In this document: positions 26,315-35,140 of the stretch, piece after piece
Numbering within the stretch: the first letter of the stretch is position 1
How the letters are laid out: each line of letters opens with the position of its first letter
Origin: an uncultured Tessaracoccus sp.
GTDB taxonomy: Bacteria > Actinomycetota > Actinomycetes > Propionibacteriales > Propionibacteriaceae
Direction of reading: 5' to 3'
NCBI RefSeq assembly: GCF_943914565.1
Contig: NZ_CALUCN010000007.1
Coordinates: 1 to 64,000, forward strand
DNA length: 64,000 nucleotides
Position numbers and translations under genes: made by a program
The notes under the pieces: generated by a model
What the model was told of the DNA's origin: nothing
Database searches by the model: none
Seen by the model: the letters and a program-made list of their open reading frames with translations, nothing else

Positions 26315-27236
26315 CCAGCGCGGCCTCGGCGCGTTCGCGGGAGCGCTGCTCGCGCTCGCGCACCGCGTCGGGGTGGTGGTGGCTGAGCAGCGCGACGCCG
26401 TAGACGGCCAGCGCGCCGAGGAGGGCCATGCCGAGCAGGGCCCAGGGGCTCATCGCCGCGCCCTCCCCCAGGACGACGAGGCCGAAGACGACCGCGACGA
26501 CCGGGTCCACCGTCGTCATCGTGGCGACGGTGATCTCCGCCGGCCCGGAGGCGTAGCCCTGCTGGATCATCCACGCCCCCAGCACGAAGCCGGCGAGCAT
26601 CATCGTGACCGCCGCGACCACCTCGCGGTCGGTGAGGCCGGCGTGGTAGCGCAGCAGCAGGTCGGCCGTCGCCTTCAGCATGCCCGTCGACATCCCGTAG
26701 AACATCGCACCGATCGACGCCCACAGCATCGCCTTCAGCGCAGGGGCGACCCGCGGCGCGACGAACCCGAGCAGCCCCGAGAGCCCCAGCACGATCCCGA
26801 ACGTGACGAGCAGCGGCACGAGGCCGGCGCGGTGGTTGCCGGTGGCGTAGGTCGTCGACAGCAGGGTGAACCCGACGAGCCCGACGACGGTGCAGCCGAC
26901 CGCGCCCCAGACGCGGGAGTTCGGGCGGTGCCGGTGGATGCGGGCGGCGAGCAGCACCGACCAGATGACGGCGAGGATGCCGATCGGCTGGACGACGGCG
27001 ACGGGGGCAAACGTGAGTGCCGCGAAGTTGATCCCGGCGCCCACCAGCACGCACAGCAGGCCCAGCGTCCATCGTGGGATCAGGAAGAGGCGGAAGAGCC
27101 CTGCGAGGCTGAGCCGGTTCTCGGATGCCGGCCGCTCGTCGGTGAAGGTGGATCGGACGGCGAGGCTCTGCAGCATCGCTCCCCCGGCGAAGAGGAACGA
27201 ACCGCAGACCTGCAGGACGATGGCGAGCCAGATCAC
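26289..27236 (-). CDS. DMT-superfamily transporter
   Basis: A 315-residue membrane protein with nine or ten helices and an internal repeat (AALTFAPVAVVQPIGILAVI and AEITVATMTTVDPVVAVVFG), the pattern of the drug/metabolite transporter superfamily. A charged, Arg/Glu-rich cytoplasmic tail ends the protein. The substrate is unknown. The gene lies just downstream of the L,D-transpeptidase gene and overlaps its convergent neighbour. Confidence 0.85.
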   Translation of the reverse strand: MIWLAIVLQVCGSFLFAGGAMLQSLAVRSTFTDERPASENRLSLAGLFRLFLIPRWTLGLLCVLVGAGINFAALTFAPVAVVQPIGILAVIWSVLLAARIHRHRPNSRVWGAVGCTVVGLVGFTLLSTTYATGNHRAGLVPLLVTFGIVLGLSGLLGFVAPRVAPALKAMLWASIGAMFYGMSTGMLKATADLLLRYHAGLTDREVVAAVTMMLAGFVLGAWMIQQGYASGPAEITVATMTTVDPVVAVVFGLVVLGEGAAMSPWALLGMALLGALAVYGVALLSHHHPDAVREREQRSRERAEAALVTPGSPTP

Positions 27237-27272
27237 GCCGAACCCGTGCCCCTTCCTGCGCGGCCCCGTGGG

Positions 27273-28454
27273 CTACGCGTAGACGATGACCTTGTCGCCA
27301 ACTGTAGTGGCCTCGAAGAGTGCGGCCACCTTCGCCTTGTCGCGCACGTTCACGCACCCGTGCGATGCGCCGCGGTAGCCGCGGGCGGCGAAGTCGGTCG
27401 AGTAGTGGATGGCCTGGCCGCCGCTGAAGAACAGCGCGTAGGGCATCTTCGAGTCGTAGAGCTTCGAGACGTGGTTGCGCGACTTCCACTCGACCTGGAA
27501 CGTGCCCTCCCTGGTCGGCTCCTTCTTGGCGCCGAAGCGCACGTCCATGGTCATGCGGACCTTGCCGTCGACGACCCAGGCGAGCGTACGGTCACGCTTC
27601 GAGATGCACACCGCACGACCGGTCATGCAGCGCTCGTCGAGCTGCATCCCCTTGGCCTTCGAGGTGTCCTTGCTGGGCAGCTTGTTGCGCAACTCGTCGG
27701 CGGTGGGTTTGCGGGTCATGGCGTGGAGCTTGTCGAGGGTGCGCTGGTCGACCTCGCCGGTGACGGGGATCCCGCGTTTGGTCTGGAACCCGCGGACGCC
27801 CTCGACGGTCCTCGGGCCGTAGACCCCGTCGACCTTCTCGCCGCACCACCCGATCTGCCGCATGCGGGACTGCAGGTCGCGGATCGCGTCGCCCTTGTCG
27901 CCGGCGCTGTGGATCGCGGGACCGGGCTTCAGCACGTTGTGCTTCTCGTCATGGCTGGGCGTGTGGGTCATGGCGCGCAGCTTCGCGAGCGTCGCGTCGT
28001 CGACGCTGCCGGTGACGGGCAGGCCGCGCTTGGCCTGGAACCCCTCGACGGCGGCCTGGGTCCGTGCGCCGTAGGTGGGCGTGATCGGCCCCTCGAACCA
28101 GCGGAGCTGGAGCAGGCGGTGCTGCAGGTCGCGCACCTCCTCACCCTCGTCGCCCGGGGCGAGCACCGCGGGCGGAGTGCTGACGCTGGGCGACGGAGCC
28201 ACCGTCGGGGTGGGACTCGGCGTCGGTGTGGGGGTCTCGCTGGACGGTTCCTCCGACGACGGCTCGCTCGTCGCGTCGTCGCTGGCGACGGGGGTCGGCT
28301 CGGGCGCGGGGGTGGACGTCGTCGGGGTCGGGGCGGGGCTGGGGGCCTCGTCATTGCGCGCGGGGACCGTCGTGGGACCGGGTGCGCACGCGGACAGCGC
28401 GCAGGACGCGGCGACGGCGAGTGCGACGCGGGTGAGGTGGCGACGGGCACGCAT
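27273..28454 (-). CDS. L,D-transpeptidase lipoprotein with two peptidoglycan-binding domains
   Basis: A cell-wall enzyme forming or editing 3-3 crosslinks. The 393-residue protein has a signal peptide with lipobox LSAC near residue 22, a long Pro/Thr/Ser linker, two PG_binding_1 repeats (LRWFEGPITPTYGARTQAAV and IGWCGEKVDGVYGPRT) separated by about 90 residues, and a C-terminal YkuD domain with the catalytic motif HYSTDFAARGYRGASHGCVN (Cys in SHGCVNV). The start at 28454 is ATG. The lipid anchor places the catalytic domain outside the membrane. Confidence 0.92.
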   Translation of the reverse strand: MRARRHLTRVALAVAASCALSACAPGPTTVPARNDEAPSPAPTPTTSTPAPEPTPVASDDATSEPSSEEPSSETPTPTPSPTPTVAPSPSVSTPPAVLAPGDEGEEVRDLQHRLLQLRWFEGPITPTYGARTQAAVEGFQAKRGLPVTGSVDDATLAKLRAMTHTPSHDEKHNVLKPGPAIHSAGDKGDAIRDLQSRMRQIGWCGEKVDGVYGPRTVEGVRGFQTKRGIPVTGEVDQRTLDKLHAMTRKPTADELRNKLPSKDTSKAKGMQLDERCMTGRAVCISKRDRTLAWVVDGKVRMTMDVRFGAKKEPTREGTFQVEWKSRNHVSKLYDSKMPYALFFSGGQAIHYSTDFAARGYRGASHGCVNVRDKAKVAALFEATTVGDKVIVYA

Positions 28455-28528
28455 GGGGCCTCCATCCGGGGCGGGCAGGGATCCACGCCGTTCACAGGTG
28501 TCGGGACCGGCACGCATGAGCGGCCCGA

Positions 28529-29410
28529 TCAGGTTGCCACGGGCTCCTCGCGCAGCGCGGTTCCCACGCCGAGGCGCTCGAGAACCGTGATGAGCTCGTG
28601 ACGCAAGGGCACGCTGCGCCGGGCGAAGTCGCGCTGGAGCCGGACGTACTCGTCGCGGCCCTCCTCGGTCTCGACGGGGATCGGTGCGTAGCCCCAGTCG
28701 GTGAGGTCGTACGCGGAGGCTCGCATGTCGACCTCGCGGATCTCGCGTGCGAGCCGGAAGGTGCGCATGAGCAGCGACGACGGGGTGGCAGGCAGCAGCT
28801 TGCCGGCCCACTTGTACAGGTCCATGTTGACGTGGAGGTAGCCGGGCTGGTCGAAGTGCGCCTGCCGCTCGCGCGTCGGGCGGAGCGCGTTGAGCGGGCG
28901 GGCCTCGGGAGTGAAGAAGCGGAAGGCGTCGACGTGCGAGCAGCAGCAACCCACGTCGGTGACGATGTCGCGGATCTCGTCCGGGGTGTGGCGCAGCGGC
29001 AGGTACGGGTGCCTGGTCTCGTGCGGCTCCAGGCCCAGTACCATGGCCCACTCGTGCATGCCGTGGCACGCGAACCGCGGTGGGCGCCGGGCGCTCGCCC
29101 GCAGCAGCTCGGCCGCGTGCCGAAGCGTGCGTCCGCGGCGTGCTCGGAGGTGGTCGGCGTCGACGGTGGCCCGGCCGCCGGTCACCCGGTAGTCGGGCGC
29201 GGGCCAGGAACCGTCGTCCTCGACCTCGACACCGACGCCGGGGTACCAGCGGGTGAGGTGCCCGGGGCGGAGGTTGTAGTAGTGGAACAGGAAGTCCTCG
29301 ACGGGGTGTCGTTCGCCCTCGCGGCGACGACGGATCACGTCGGCGAGCTCGGCCTCTGCCTCCGCCCGGTGCGCCTCCGCGATGGCACGCCACTCCTCAC
29401 GCGTGAGCAC
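28529..29410 (-). CDS. Conserved actinobacterial protein of unknown function
   Basis: A 293-residue soluble protein. Relatives are often labelled 3-methyladenine DNA glycosylase, but no helix-hairpin-helix or other glycosylase motif is visible. Notable are FLFHYYNLRPGHLTRWYPG, a run of three cysteines in DVGCCCSHVDAFRFF, CHGMHEWAMV, and PGYLHVNMDLYKWAGKLLP. Clustered Cys and His could bind metal. The GTG start at 29410 overlaps the upstream peptidase gene by 14 bases, so the two are one operon. Confidence 0.75.
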   Translation of the reverse strand: MLTREEWRAIAEAHRAEAEAELADVIRRRREGERHPVEDFLFHYYNLRPGHLTRWYPGVGVEVEDDGSWPAPDYRVTGGRATVDADHLRARRGRTLRHAAELLRASARRPPRFACHGMHEWAMVLGLEPHETRHPYLPLRHTPDEIRDIVTDVGCCCSHVDAFRFFTPEARPLNALRPTRERQAHFDQPGYLHVNMDLYKWAGKLLPATPSSLLMRTFRLAREIREVDMRASAYDLTDWGYAPIPVETEEGRDEYVRLQRDFARRSVPLRHELITVLERLGVGTALREEPVAT

Positions 29411-30122
29411 GGCCGCTGCCCTCCTTCCGGGGCAGGAGCTGCGCGTCGAGCTCCCGTCGGATCGCCTGCCAGCCGGGGACCACGTCGTCGAGGATCGCGC
29501 GGAACCGGGGCCCGTGCCCGGCCTCGACGAGGTGGGCGATCTCGTGCGCAAGCACGAAGGTGAGCGCCTCGGGGCGCCGCTGGGCGAGCCACGTGTTGAT
29601 CGTGATCCACCCGGTGCGGACATTGCAGGACCCCCAGCGCGACGTCATCGCGCGGTAGCGGAAGCCCGCAGGGCTTCGGCCGATGGCCGAAGCGAGCACC
29701 GGGGACTCCTCGACGACGCGCGACTCCACCAGCTGCCGCCGTAGTCCAGCCATGGCCCGGGCCGCAGCGTCCGCGCCCGGACCGGCGAGGTGGACCACCC
29801 CGTGCTCGAACCGCGCGGAGGCCCGGGCGGCCTGCGTGCGCCGGACCTCGCACCACCGGCCCCAGACGAGGGCGCGCCCGCCGTCGTGGAGGTCCTCGAC
29901 GGGGGCCTGGCGTCGGCGCTGCCGCTCCTGCTGGCGCAGGATCCAGTCGCGTTGCTGGCGCACGAACGCCTCCAGCACCCGCTGCGGGACACCCGGCGCC
30001 GCGCTCAACCGGACGCTGCCGTCGCCACGCACGGCGAGCCTCGCCGATTTCACCCGACGGCGGGTCAGCTCGACGGGGAGTCCGTCGACGACGAGCGTGG
30101 TGGCGGGAGCGCTGCGGGGCAT
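29397..30122 (-). CDS. YgjP-type (M48-like) metallopeptidase domain protein
   Basis: A 241-residue protein of the YgjP/DUF45 family. The zinc site is HEIAHLVEAGHGPRF (HExxH plus a downstream His), preceded by the invariant SRWGSCNVRTGWITIN. A basic N-terminal half (RRVKSARLAVRGDGSVRLSA) is family-typical. The product is cytoplasmic and the substrate unknown; some homologues accompany restriction systems, but none is seen here. The ATG at 30122 is the likely start. It is coupled to the downstream gene. Confidence 0.85.
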   Translation of the reverse strand: MPRSAPATTLVVDGLPVELTRRRVKSARLAVRGDGSVRLSAAPGVPQRVLEAFVRQQRDWILRQQERQRRRQAPVEDLHDGGRALVWGRWCEVRRTQAARASARFEHGVVHLAGPGADAAARAMAGLRRQLVESRVVEESPVLASAIGRSPAGFRYRAMTSRWGSCNVRTGWITINTWLAQRRPEALTFVLAHEIAHLVEAGHGPRFRAILDDVVPGWQAIRRELDAQLLPRKEGSGRAHA

Positions 30123-30160
30123 GGTCACCACCGTATCGCCCAGGTCCTCAGGACCCCGAT

Positions 30161-30190
30161 TTCCCATTCGCGGGGAAGGTGCGCTAATGT
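30161..30190 (+). promoter_or_regulatory. Promoter of tRNA-Ala
   Basis: TTCCCA (30161-30166) and TAATGT (30185-30190) are 18 bases apart, with the -10 24 bases before the tRNA 5' end. Confidence 0.4.
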
Positions 30191-30214
30191 TCTGCGAGTC
30201 GCGAGAGCGACCTT

Positions 30215-30290
30215 GGGGCTATGGCGCAGTTGGTAGCGCGCTTCCATGGCATGGAAGAGGTCAGGGGTTCGAATCCCCTTAGCTCCACCA
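30215..30290 (+). tRNA. tRNA-Ala (anticodon GGC), CCA encoded
   Basis: The full cloverleaf can be drawn: acceptor GGGGCTA with TAGCTCC, D-stem GCGC/GCGC, anticodon stem CTTCC/GGAAG with loop ATGGCAT (anticodon GGC at 30248-30250), and T-stem AGGGG/CCCCT with loop TTCGAAT. The acceptor carries a G3-T70 wobble pair, the alanine identity element. The 3' CCA is encoded. Confidence 0.97.
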
Positions 30291-30399
30291 CGAGTTCCAT
30301 TCCCTGACGTCGAGCAGTGCATTCGGTCACTGATTTCTTCTCCACACTGCCCGCGCCTGTGTCGCGGTACCGTGGAGGCTCCGCGGAAGGAGGCACCCC

Positions 30400-30672
30400 A
30401 TGGCACCACGCAAGGATCCCGGCCCCAGCGTCAAGGACAAGGACGTCTACGAAGCACTGCGCGACGACGGCGCGAGCAAGGAAAAGGCCGCGCGCATCGC
30501 CAACGCGGCTGCCCGTTCGTCCCGCGCCGAGGTGGGCCGCGAGGGCGGCAGGTCCGAGCCCTACGAGGACTGGACCGTCGACGAACTGCGCCAGCGAGCC
30601 GCCGAGATCGGCATCGACGGCCGTTCGTCGATGCGCAAGTCCGAGCTCATCGACGCACTGCGGTCTCACTGA
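30400..30672 (+). CDS. Small protein with Rho N-terminal/SAP-like domain
   Basis: A 90-residue charged protein. The N-terminal half (KDKDVYEALRDDGASKEKAARIANAAARSS) resembles the short DUF7218-like stress proteins of actinobacteria. The C-terminal half (WTVDELRQRAAEIGIDGRSS, MRKSELIDALR) is a Rho_N/SAP-type helix-extended-helix likely to bind nucleic acid. GGAAGGAGG precedes the ATG. The role is unknown. Confidence 0.75.
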   Translation: MAPRKDPGPSVKDKDVYEALRDDGASKEKAARIANAAARSSRAEVGREGGRSEPYEDWTVDELRQRAAEIGIDGRSSMRKSELIDALRSH

Positions 30673-31121
30673 CCGGCCACGTGGTGCTCGCGGCGGAGGA
30701 GACGGGCGACGCCCGCGACGACGCAGCCAGCGCGGAGCAGACGACGTGACCCGACGCGGCTGAGCAACGATCCCGCAAGGAGGGGGTCACCGACCCGCTC
30801 ATCGTTCGCCGGGTCGAGGACCCACCCGATCTCGCCCTGACGATGCTCGTGATCGGTGAGCCACAGCGCGACGCTCCGATCGGGACGCCCGGTTCTCCGG
30901 GAGCGTCCGCGCCGTCAGGGTTCGCAGTCCGCTGTGGTGCGCGAAGCGCGACGCCATCTCCAGGCCTCGACGAGCATGCCCGGCCCCACGCGCGTCAGGA
31001 TGGATCCAGAACCCGACCGCGGCGGTGTCCGTGCTGACATCGAAGAGCACCCCATGGAACCCACGAACCGGTCCGACCCGGCAGCCGCGATGGTGGATCC
31101 TTGACCAACTATCCTGCAGCC
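30673..31121. other. Intergenic stretch with gene remnants
   Basis: About 450 bases without an intact gene. The minus strand holds acetyltransferase fragments (separate entry). A minus-strand frame near the right edge is low-information and not credible. No promoter, tRNA or repeat is seen. Confidence 0.6.
30780..31050 (-). pseudogene. Remnants of a GNAT acetyltransferase gene
   Basis: One minus-strand frame (31050 toward 30885) encodes a coherent GNAT core: VGFWIHPDARGAGHARRGLE, then LRTLTARTLPENRAS. Just after it, in a different frame (about 30880-30780), comes VALWLTDHEHRQGEIGWVLD, which resembles the stretch that normally precedes the core. The order is therefore scrambled and the frame broken. 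A functional 83-residue protein is unlikely. Confidence 0.4.
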
Positions 31122-31418
31122 ATGTCGTTCCTCTCGCGGCACCGCGTCCAGTCCATCACTGCCTTGTGTCTCGCCGTGATCGCCTTGGTGTCGCTCAGCG
31201 CCTGCCTCGATCGGAAGGAGACACTCGGCAGCGTCATCGAGGGACTCGCGGACCAAGCCGGCACCGACGTCGTGTCGGTCATCGAGGCCCGCCGAGAGGA
31301 CGACCGACGACTCGACGTCAGCGTGACCTTCGTGCGCGAGAACGGAGGCGGGATACAACTCCATCGCAGCGCCGTGCACGACCAGGTCCAGTCGACCTTC
31401 ACGCCTCCGGCTCTGTGA
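31122..31418 (+). CDS. Small lipoprotein, probably truncated by a frameshift
   Basis: A 98-residue product with a signal peptide (HRVQSITALCLAVIALVSLS) and lipobox LSAC near residue 28, then a mixed alpha/beta stretch (RRLDVSVTFVRENGGGIQLH). It stops at TGA 31416-31418, but a protein-like frame continues to 31618. No family is recognised. No ribosome binding site is evident, which also fits decay. Confidence 0.5.
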   Translation: MSFLSRHRVQSITALCLAVIALVSLSACLDRKETLGSVIEGLADQAGTDVVSVIEARREDDRRLDVSVTFVRENGGGIQLHRSAVHDQVQSTFTPPAL

Positions 31419-31618
31419 CCGTTGACTGCGTCAAGGCCGGGCCGGGGAAGGTAGCCCGCGCGCGCATACGCCCGAGGGTCATCGAGCGGCTCTGGGACCA
31501 CGAGAGCGCGCCTCGCAGCGGTTTGCGAATCCAGCTGGACCTCACCGCGGAACCCAGGTGGCACACGACGCAGGGCACCAAGGACCGCTCCTACAGCCTC
31601 GACGGGCGCCCACTCTGA
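31395..31618 (+). pseudogene. Out-of-frame 3' part of the lipoprotein gene
   Basis: Shifted one frame from the lipoprotein, this stretch reads VTVDCVKAGPGKVARARIRP and then GLRIQLDLTAEPRWHTTQ, with the composition of real coding sequence and a stop at 31618. Joined to the preceding piece it would make a lipoprotein of about 165 residues. A single indel near 31395-31418 would explain the split. Confidence 0.4.
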
Positions 31619-31626
31619 CCCCCAGC

Positions 31627-33246
31627 TCAGGCGCCGAAGACAGCCCGCAGCGCGAGCACGCCGACGGCACCGACACCGGCCGCGGCGGGGATCGTGATGA
31701 CCCACGCGAGCGCGATGGGCTTCATGAGCTGCCAGTTGGCGGCCTTGTTGACGATGCCGACGCCGAGCACGGCGCCGATCAGGATGTGCGTCGACGACAC
31801 CGGCAGCCCCAGCACCGACGCGGCCATCACCACGCCCGCCGCCGAGAGTTCCGCGGCGAAGCCCGACGCCGGGTGCATCTCCGTGAGCCCCGAGCCCACG
31901 GTCTTGATCACGTAGCGACCGATGAACCACAGCCCCGCGATCAGCGCAACGCCTGCCGTCATCATGACCGGTCCTGGCACCGCCACCTGCTCATTCACCC
32001 GCCCGTGCTTGAGCACGTCGAAGATCGCTGCGAAGGGACCGATCGCGTTGGCGATGTCGTTCGACCCGTGCGAGAACGCGAACGCCGAGGCCGTGAACAC
32101 CTGCATCCAGCTGAACAGCAGGAACGTCGCCCGTTCGAGGTCCTGCTTCTTCAGCGTCCTGGCCAGGATGAACACCGCCATCCACACCGTCGCCCCGACC
32201 ATCCCGAGCGTGAGGACGTGGCCCGTGCTGCTCAGGTCCAGCCGCACGTGGCTCAGTCCCTTGAACAGCATCATGGCGCCGATCACGATGGCGCCGAACG
32301 CCGCCAGCAGCGGCACCCACGTCTCCAGCGCTCGGTGGGCGTGCACGCGCTTGGTCCGCTCCTCGATCGAGTGGAGGCTGCGGAAGTAGTCCGACTCGAG
32401 CTCCTCGGGGTCGTAGTCCGGCCGGGTGAACACCTCGGCGTCGCGCGCCATCGCGTTCGTGTACGAGATCTGCCGCAGCTCGTCGAGCCGCTCGAACGCC
32501 GCCTTCTGCGAGCGCCGGAGCTCCGCCCGCTCGGTCTTCAACGCACGCAGTTCCGCGTCCATGCGCTCGTTGAACACGAGGATGTGGCGCTTGATCGCAC
32601 GGAACAGCACCCATGCCACGACGCCGCCCAGCAGCGGCGACAGCACCCACGACAGCGCGATCTGCCCGATCTCGCCCCACTGCACCATCGACCAACCGCC
32701 GGTCCCCGTGGTGAAGCCGATCGTGAGCGCCGCGCCCACGATGCCACCGACGATCGAGTGCGTCGTCGAGACCGGCCAACCCATGCGGGTGGCGACGAGC
32801 AGCCAGAGCGCCGCACCGAGCAGCGCGGCCATCATGATGAACATGAAGTCCCGAGGGTTGCCCTCGATCGCGCCGAGGTCCACGATGCCGGAGCGGACCG
32901 TCTCGGTCACCTCGCCACCGGCGAGGATCGCCCCGCTCACCTCGAACACGGCCGCGACGATGAGGGCCTGCTTCATGCTCAGCGTGCCGGCGCCCACCGA
33001 CGTGCCGAACGAGTTCGCCACGTCGTTGCCGCCGATGTTGAACGCCATGAACATGCCGAAGACGATCGTCGTGAGGGTGAGCACCCGGAGTTGCGGTTGG
33101 CCGATGAAGTCGAACGACCACAGCGTGAACGCGACGAGGGCGCCGGCCAGCATGACCCCGAAGGTGACGTGCCACCACCGATCCGGTCCCAGGCGCCCCG
33201 GGGGTGCAGACGGTGAGCCGGTGGTGGACCGCACGCCGAACGACAT
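31627..33246 (-). CDS. pit: PiT-family phosphate transporter, copy 1
   Basis: A low-affinity phosphate:cation symporter of 539 residues. It has two PHO4 repeats with signatures GGNDVANSFGTSVGAG (72-87) and SHGSNDIANAIGPFAA (about 392-407), each followed by GLPVSSTH or GWPVSTTH. A charged cytoplasmic loop of about 110 residues lies in the middle (HILVFNERMDAELRALKTER onward). The start is ATG at 33246 after AAGAGGAGAGGC. The gene is a tandem partner of copy 2 and shares two identical 354- and 364-base blocks with it. Confidence 0.94.
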   Translation of the reverse strand: MSFGVRSTTGSPSAPPGRLGPDRWWHVTFGVMLAGALVAFTLWSFDFIGQPQLRVLTLTTIVFGMFMAFNIGGNDVANSFGTSVGAGTLSMKQALIVAAVFEVSGAILAGGEVTETVRSGIVDLGAIEGNPRDFMFIMMAALLGAALWLLVATRMGWPVSTTHSIVGGIVGAALTIGFTTGTGGWSMVQWGEIGQIALSWVLSPLLGGVVAWVLFRAIKRHILVFNERMDAELRALKTERAELRRSQKAAFERLDELRQISYTNAMARDAEVFTRPDYDPEELESDYFRSLHSIEERTKRVHAHRALETWVPLLAAFGAIVIGAMMLFKGLSHVRLDLSSTGHVLTLGMVGATVWMAVFILARTLKKQDLERATFLLFSWMQVFTASAFAFSHGSNDIANAIGPFAAIFDVLKHGRVNEQVAVPGPVMMTAGVALIAGLWFIGRYVIKTVGSGLTEMHPASGFAAELSAAGVVMAASVLGLPVSSTHILIGAVLGVGIVNKAANWQLMKPIALAWVITIPAAAGVGAVGVLALRAVFGA

Positions 33247-33412
33247 GCCTCTCCTCTTCTGCTGGGACACGGTCACGCTGCACACCGCGTCCGGGCGGGA
33301 GGGCACACCCCAGCGCGTCGGACGGGTCCGCGCATTCGGGGATCAAGCTACAACCTGCAGGTCCCCCAGCGCCACGCAGGGGTGGGTACCGTGACATCAC
33401 CCCCTGTGAACC

Positions 33413-33448
33413 GCAACGCCCCCGGCCGGGTCCGGCCGAGGGCGTTGC
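33413..33448 (-). terminator. Hairpin after PiT copy 2
   Basis: GCAACGCCC (33413-33421) and GGGCGTTGC (33440-33448) form the outer stem with an inner GGCC-rich helix around GGGT, about 36 bases in all. It sits 18 bases past the copy 2 stop and probably separates the two transporter transcripts. Confidence 0.65.
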
Positions 33449-33466
33449 TGACGGTGGTGGAGGCGC

Positions 33467-35086
33467 TCAGGCTCCGAAGATGCCCCGCAGGGCGAGCACC
33501 CCGACCGCGCCGACCGCGGCCGCCGCGGGCACCGTGATGACCCACGCGAGCGCGATGGGCTTCATCAGGTTCCAGTTGGCGGCCTTGTTGACGATGCCGA
33601 CGCCGAGCACGGCGCCGATCAGGATGTGCGTCGACGACACCGGCAGCCCCAGCACCGACGCGGCCATCACCACGCCCGCCGCCGAGAGTTCCGCGGCGAA
33701 GCCCGACGCCGGGTGCATCTCCGTGAGCCCCGAGCCCACGGTCTTGATCACGTAGCGACCGATGAACCACAGCCCCGCGATCAGCGCAACGCCTGCCGTC
33801 ATCATGACCGGTCCTGGCACCGCCACCTGCTCATTCACCCGCCCGTGCTTGAGCACGTCGAAGATCGCTGCGAAGGGACCGATCGCGTTGGCGATGTCGT
33901 TCGACCCGTGCGAGAACGCGAACGCTGACGCGGTGAACACCTGCATCCAGCTGAACAGCAGGAACGTCGAGCGTCCGAGGGCCTGCTTCTTCAGGGTGCG
34001 CGCGAAGATGAACACGGCCATCCACACCGTCGCGGCGATCATGCCGAGGACGAGGAAGTTGCCGGTGCTGCTGAGGTCCAGCTTGAGGTTCTTCAGCCCC
34101 TTGAACAGCATCATCGAGCCGATGACGACGGCGCCGAACGCCGCCAGCAACGGCACCCACGTCTCCAGCGCACGGTGCGCCTGCACCTTCTTGGCGCGCT
34201 CGTCCAGCTCGTGGAGGTTGCGGTAGTACTCCGACTCGAGCTCCTCGGGATCGTAGTCGGGGCGCGTGAACACCTCGGCGTCGCGCGCCATCGCGTTCGT
34301 GTACGAGATCTGCTGCAGCTCGTCGAGCCGCTCGAACGCAGCCTTGTGGGACTTCCTGAGCTCCGCCCGCTCAGTCTTGAGGTCCCGGAGTTCCTGGTCC
34401 ATGCGGTCGTTGAACACGAGGATGTGCTGCTTGATCGAGCGGAACAGCAGCCACGCCACGACGCCGCCCAGCAGCGGCGACAGCACCCAGGAGAGCACGA
34501 TCTGCCCGATCTCGCCCCACTGCACCATCGACCAACCACCGGTCCCCGTGGTGAAGCCGATCGTGAGCGCCGCGCCCACGATGCCACCGACGATCGAGTG
34601 CGTCGTCGAGACCGGCCAACCCATGCGGGTGGCGACGAGCAGCCAGAGCGCCGCACCGAGCAGCGCGGCCATCATGATGAACATGAAGTCCCGAGGGTTG
34701 CCCTCGATCGCGCCGAGGTCCACGATGCCGGAGCGGACCGTCTCGGTCACCTCGCCACCGGCGAGGATCGCCCCGCTCACCTCGAACACGGCCGCGACGA
34801 TGAGGGCCTGCTTCATGCTCAGCGTGCCGGCGCCCACCGACGTGCCGAACGAGTTCGCCACGTCGTTGCCGCCGATGTTGAACGCCATGAACATGCCGAA
34901 GATGATCGTGGTGATCGTCAGGGCGCGGGCCTCGGGATGGCCGATGAAGTCGAACGACCACAGCGTGAAGATCACGAGCGCCGCGGCCAGCATCGCTCCG
35001 AAGGTGATGTGCCACCACCGGTCCGGCCCCAAGAAGCCTGCGGGCTTCAGCGGCGTGGTTGTCATGGGCTCCGTGTCGAGGGCCAT
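33467..35086 (-). CDS. pit: PiT-family phosphate transporter, copy 2
   Basis: A second phosphate transporter of the same length (539 residues) and architecture. Both PHO4 signatures are identical to copy 1; differences concentrate in the N-terminal 60 residues, the central loop (HILVFNDRMDQELRDLKTER onward) and the helices after it. The start is either ATG 35086 or ATG 35065. A PHO-box-like array lies 55-93 bases upstream of the first, so this copy is probably induced by phosphate limitation. Confidence 0.94.
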   Translation of the reverse strand: MALDTEPMTTTPLKPAGFLGPDRWWHITFGAMLAAALVIFTLWSFDFIGHPEARALTITTIIFGMFMAFNIGGNDVANSFGTSVGAGTLSMKQALIVAAVFEVSGAILAGGEVTETVRSGIVDLGAIEGNPRDFMFIMMAALLGAALWLLVATRMGWPVSTTHSIVGGIVGAALTIGFTTGTGGWSMVQWGEIGQIVLSWVLSPLLGGVVAWLLFRSIKQHILVFNDRMDQELRDLKTERAELRKSHKAAFERLDELQQISYTNAMARDAEVFTRPDYDPEELESEYYRNLHELDERAKKVQAHRALETWVPLLAAFGAVVIGSMMLFKGLKNLKLDLSSTGNFLVLGMIAATVWMAVFIFARTLKKQALGRSTFLLFSWMQVFTASAFAFSHGSNDIANAIGPFAAIFDVLKHGRVNEQVAVPGPVMMTAGVALIAGLWFIGRYVIKTVGSGLTEMHPASGFAAELSAAGVVMAASVLGLPVSSTHILIGAVLGVGIVNKAANWNLMKPIALAWVITVPAAAAVGAVGVLALRGIFGA

Positions 35087-35140
35087 ACCTTCCCCATCTC
35101 CTCGCGTTCAAGAGTTCGCAAGGCACTTTGCTCCAAGCGA

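Noticed and set aside
30215..31626. Integration site or island next to tRNA-Ala
   Set aside because: No integrase, no repeat of the tRNA 3' end and no phage genes are present, so only decayed genes can be claimed.
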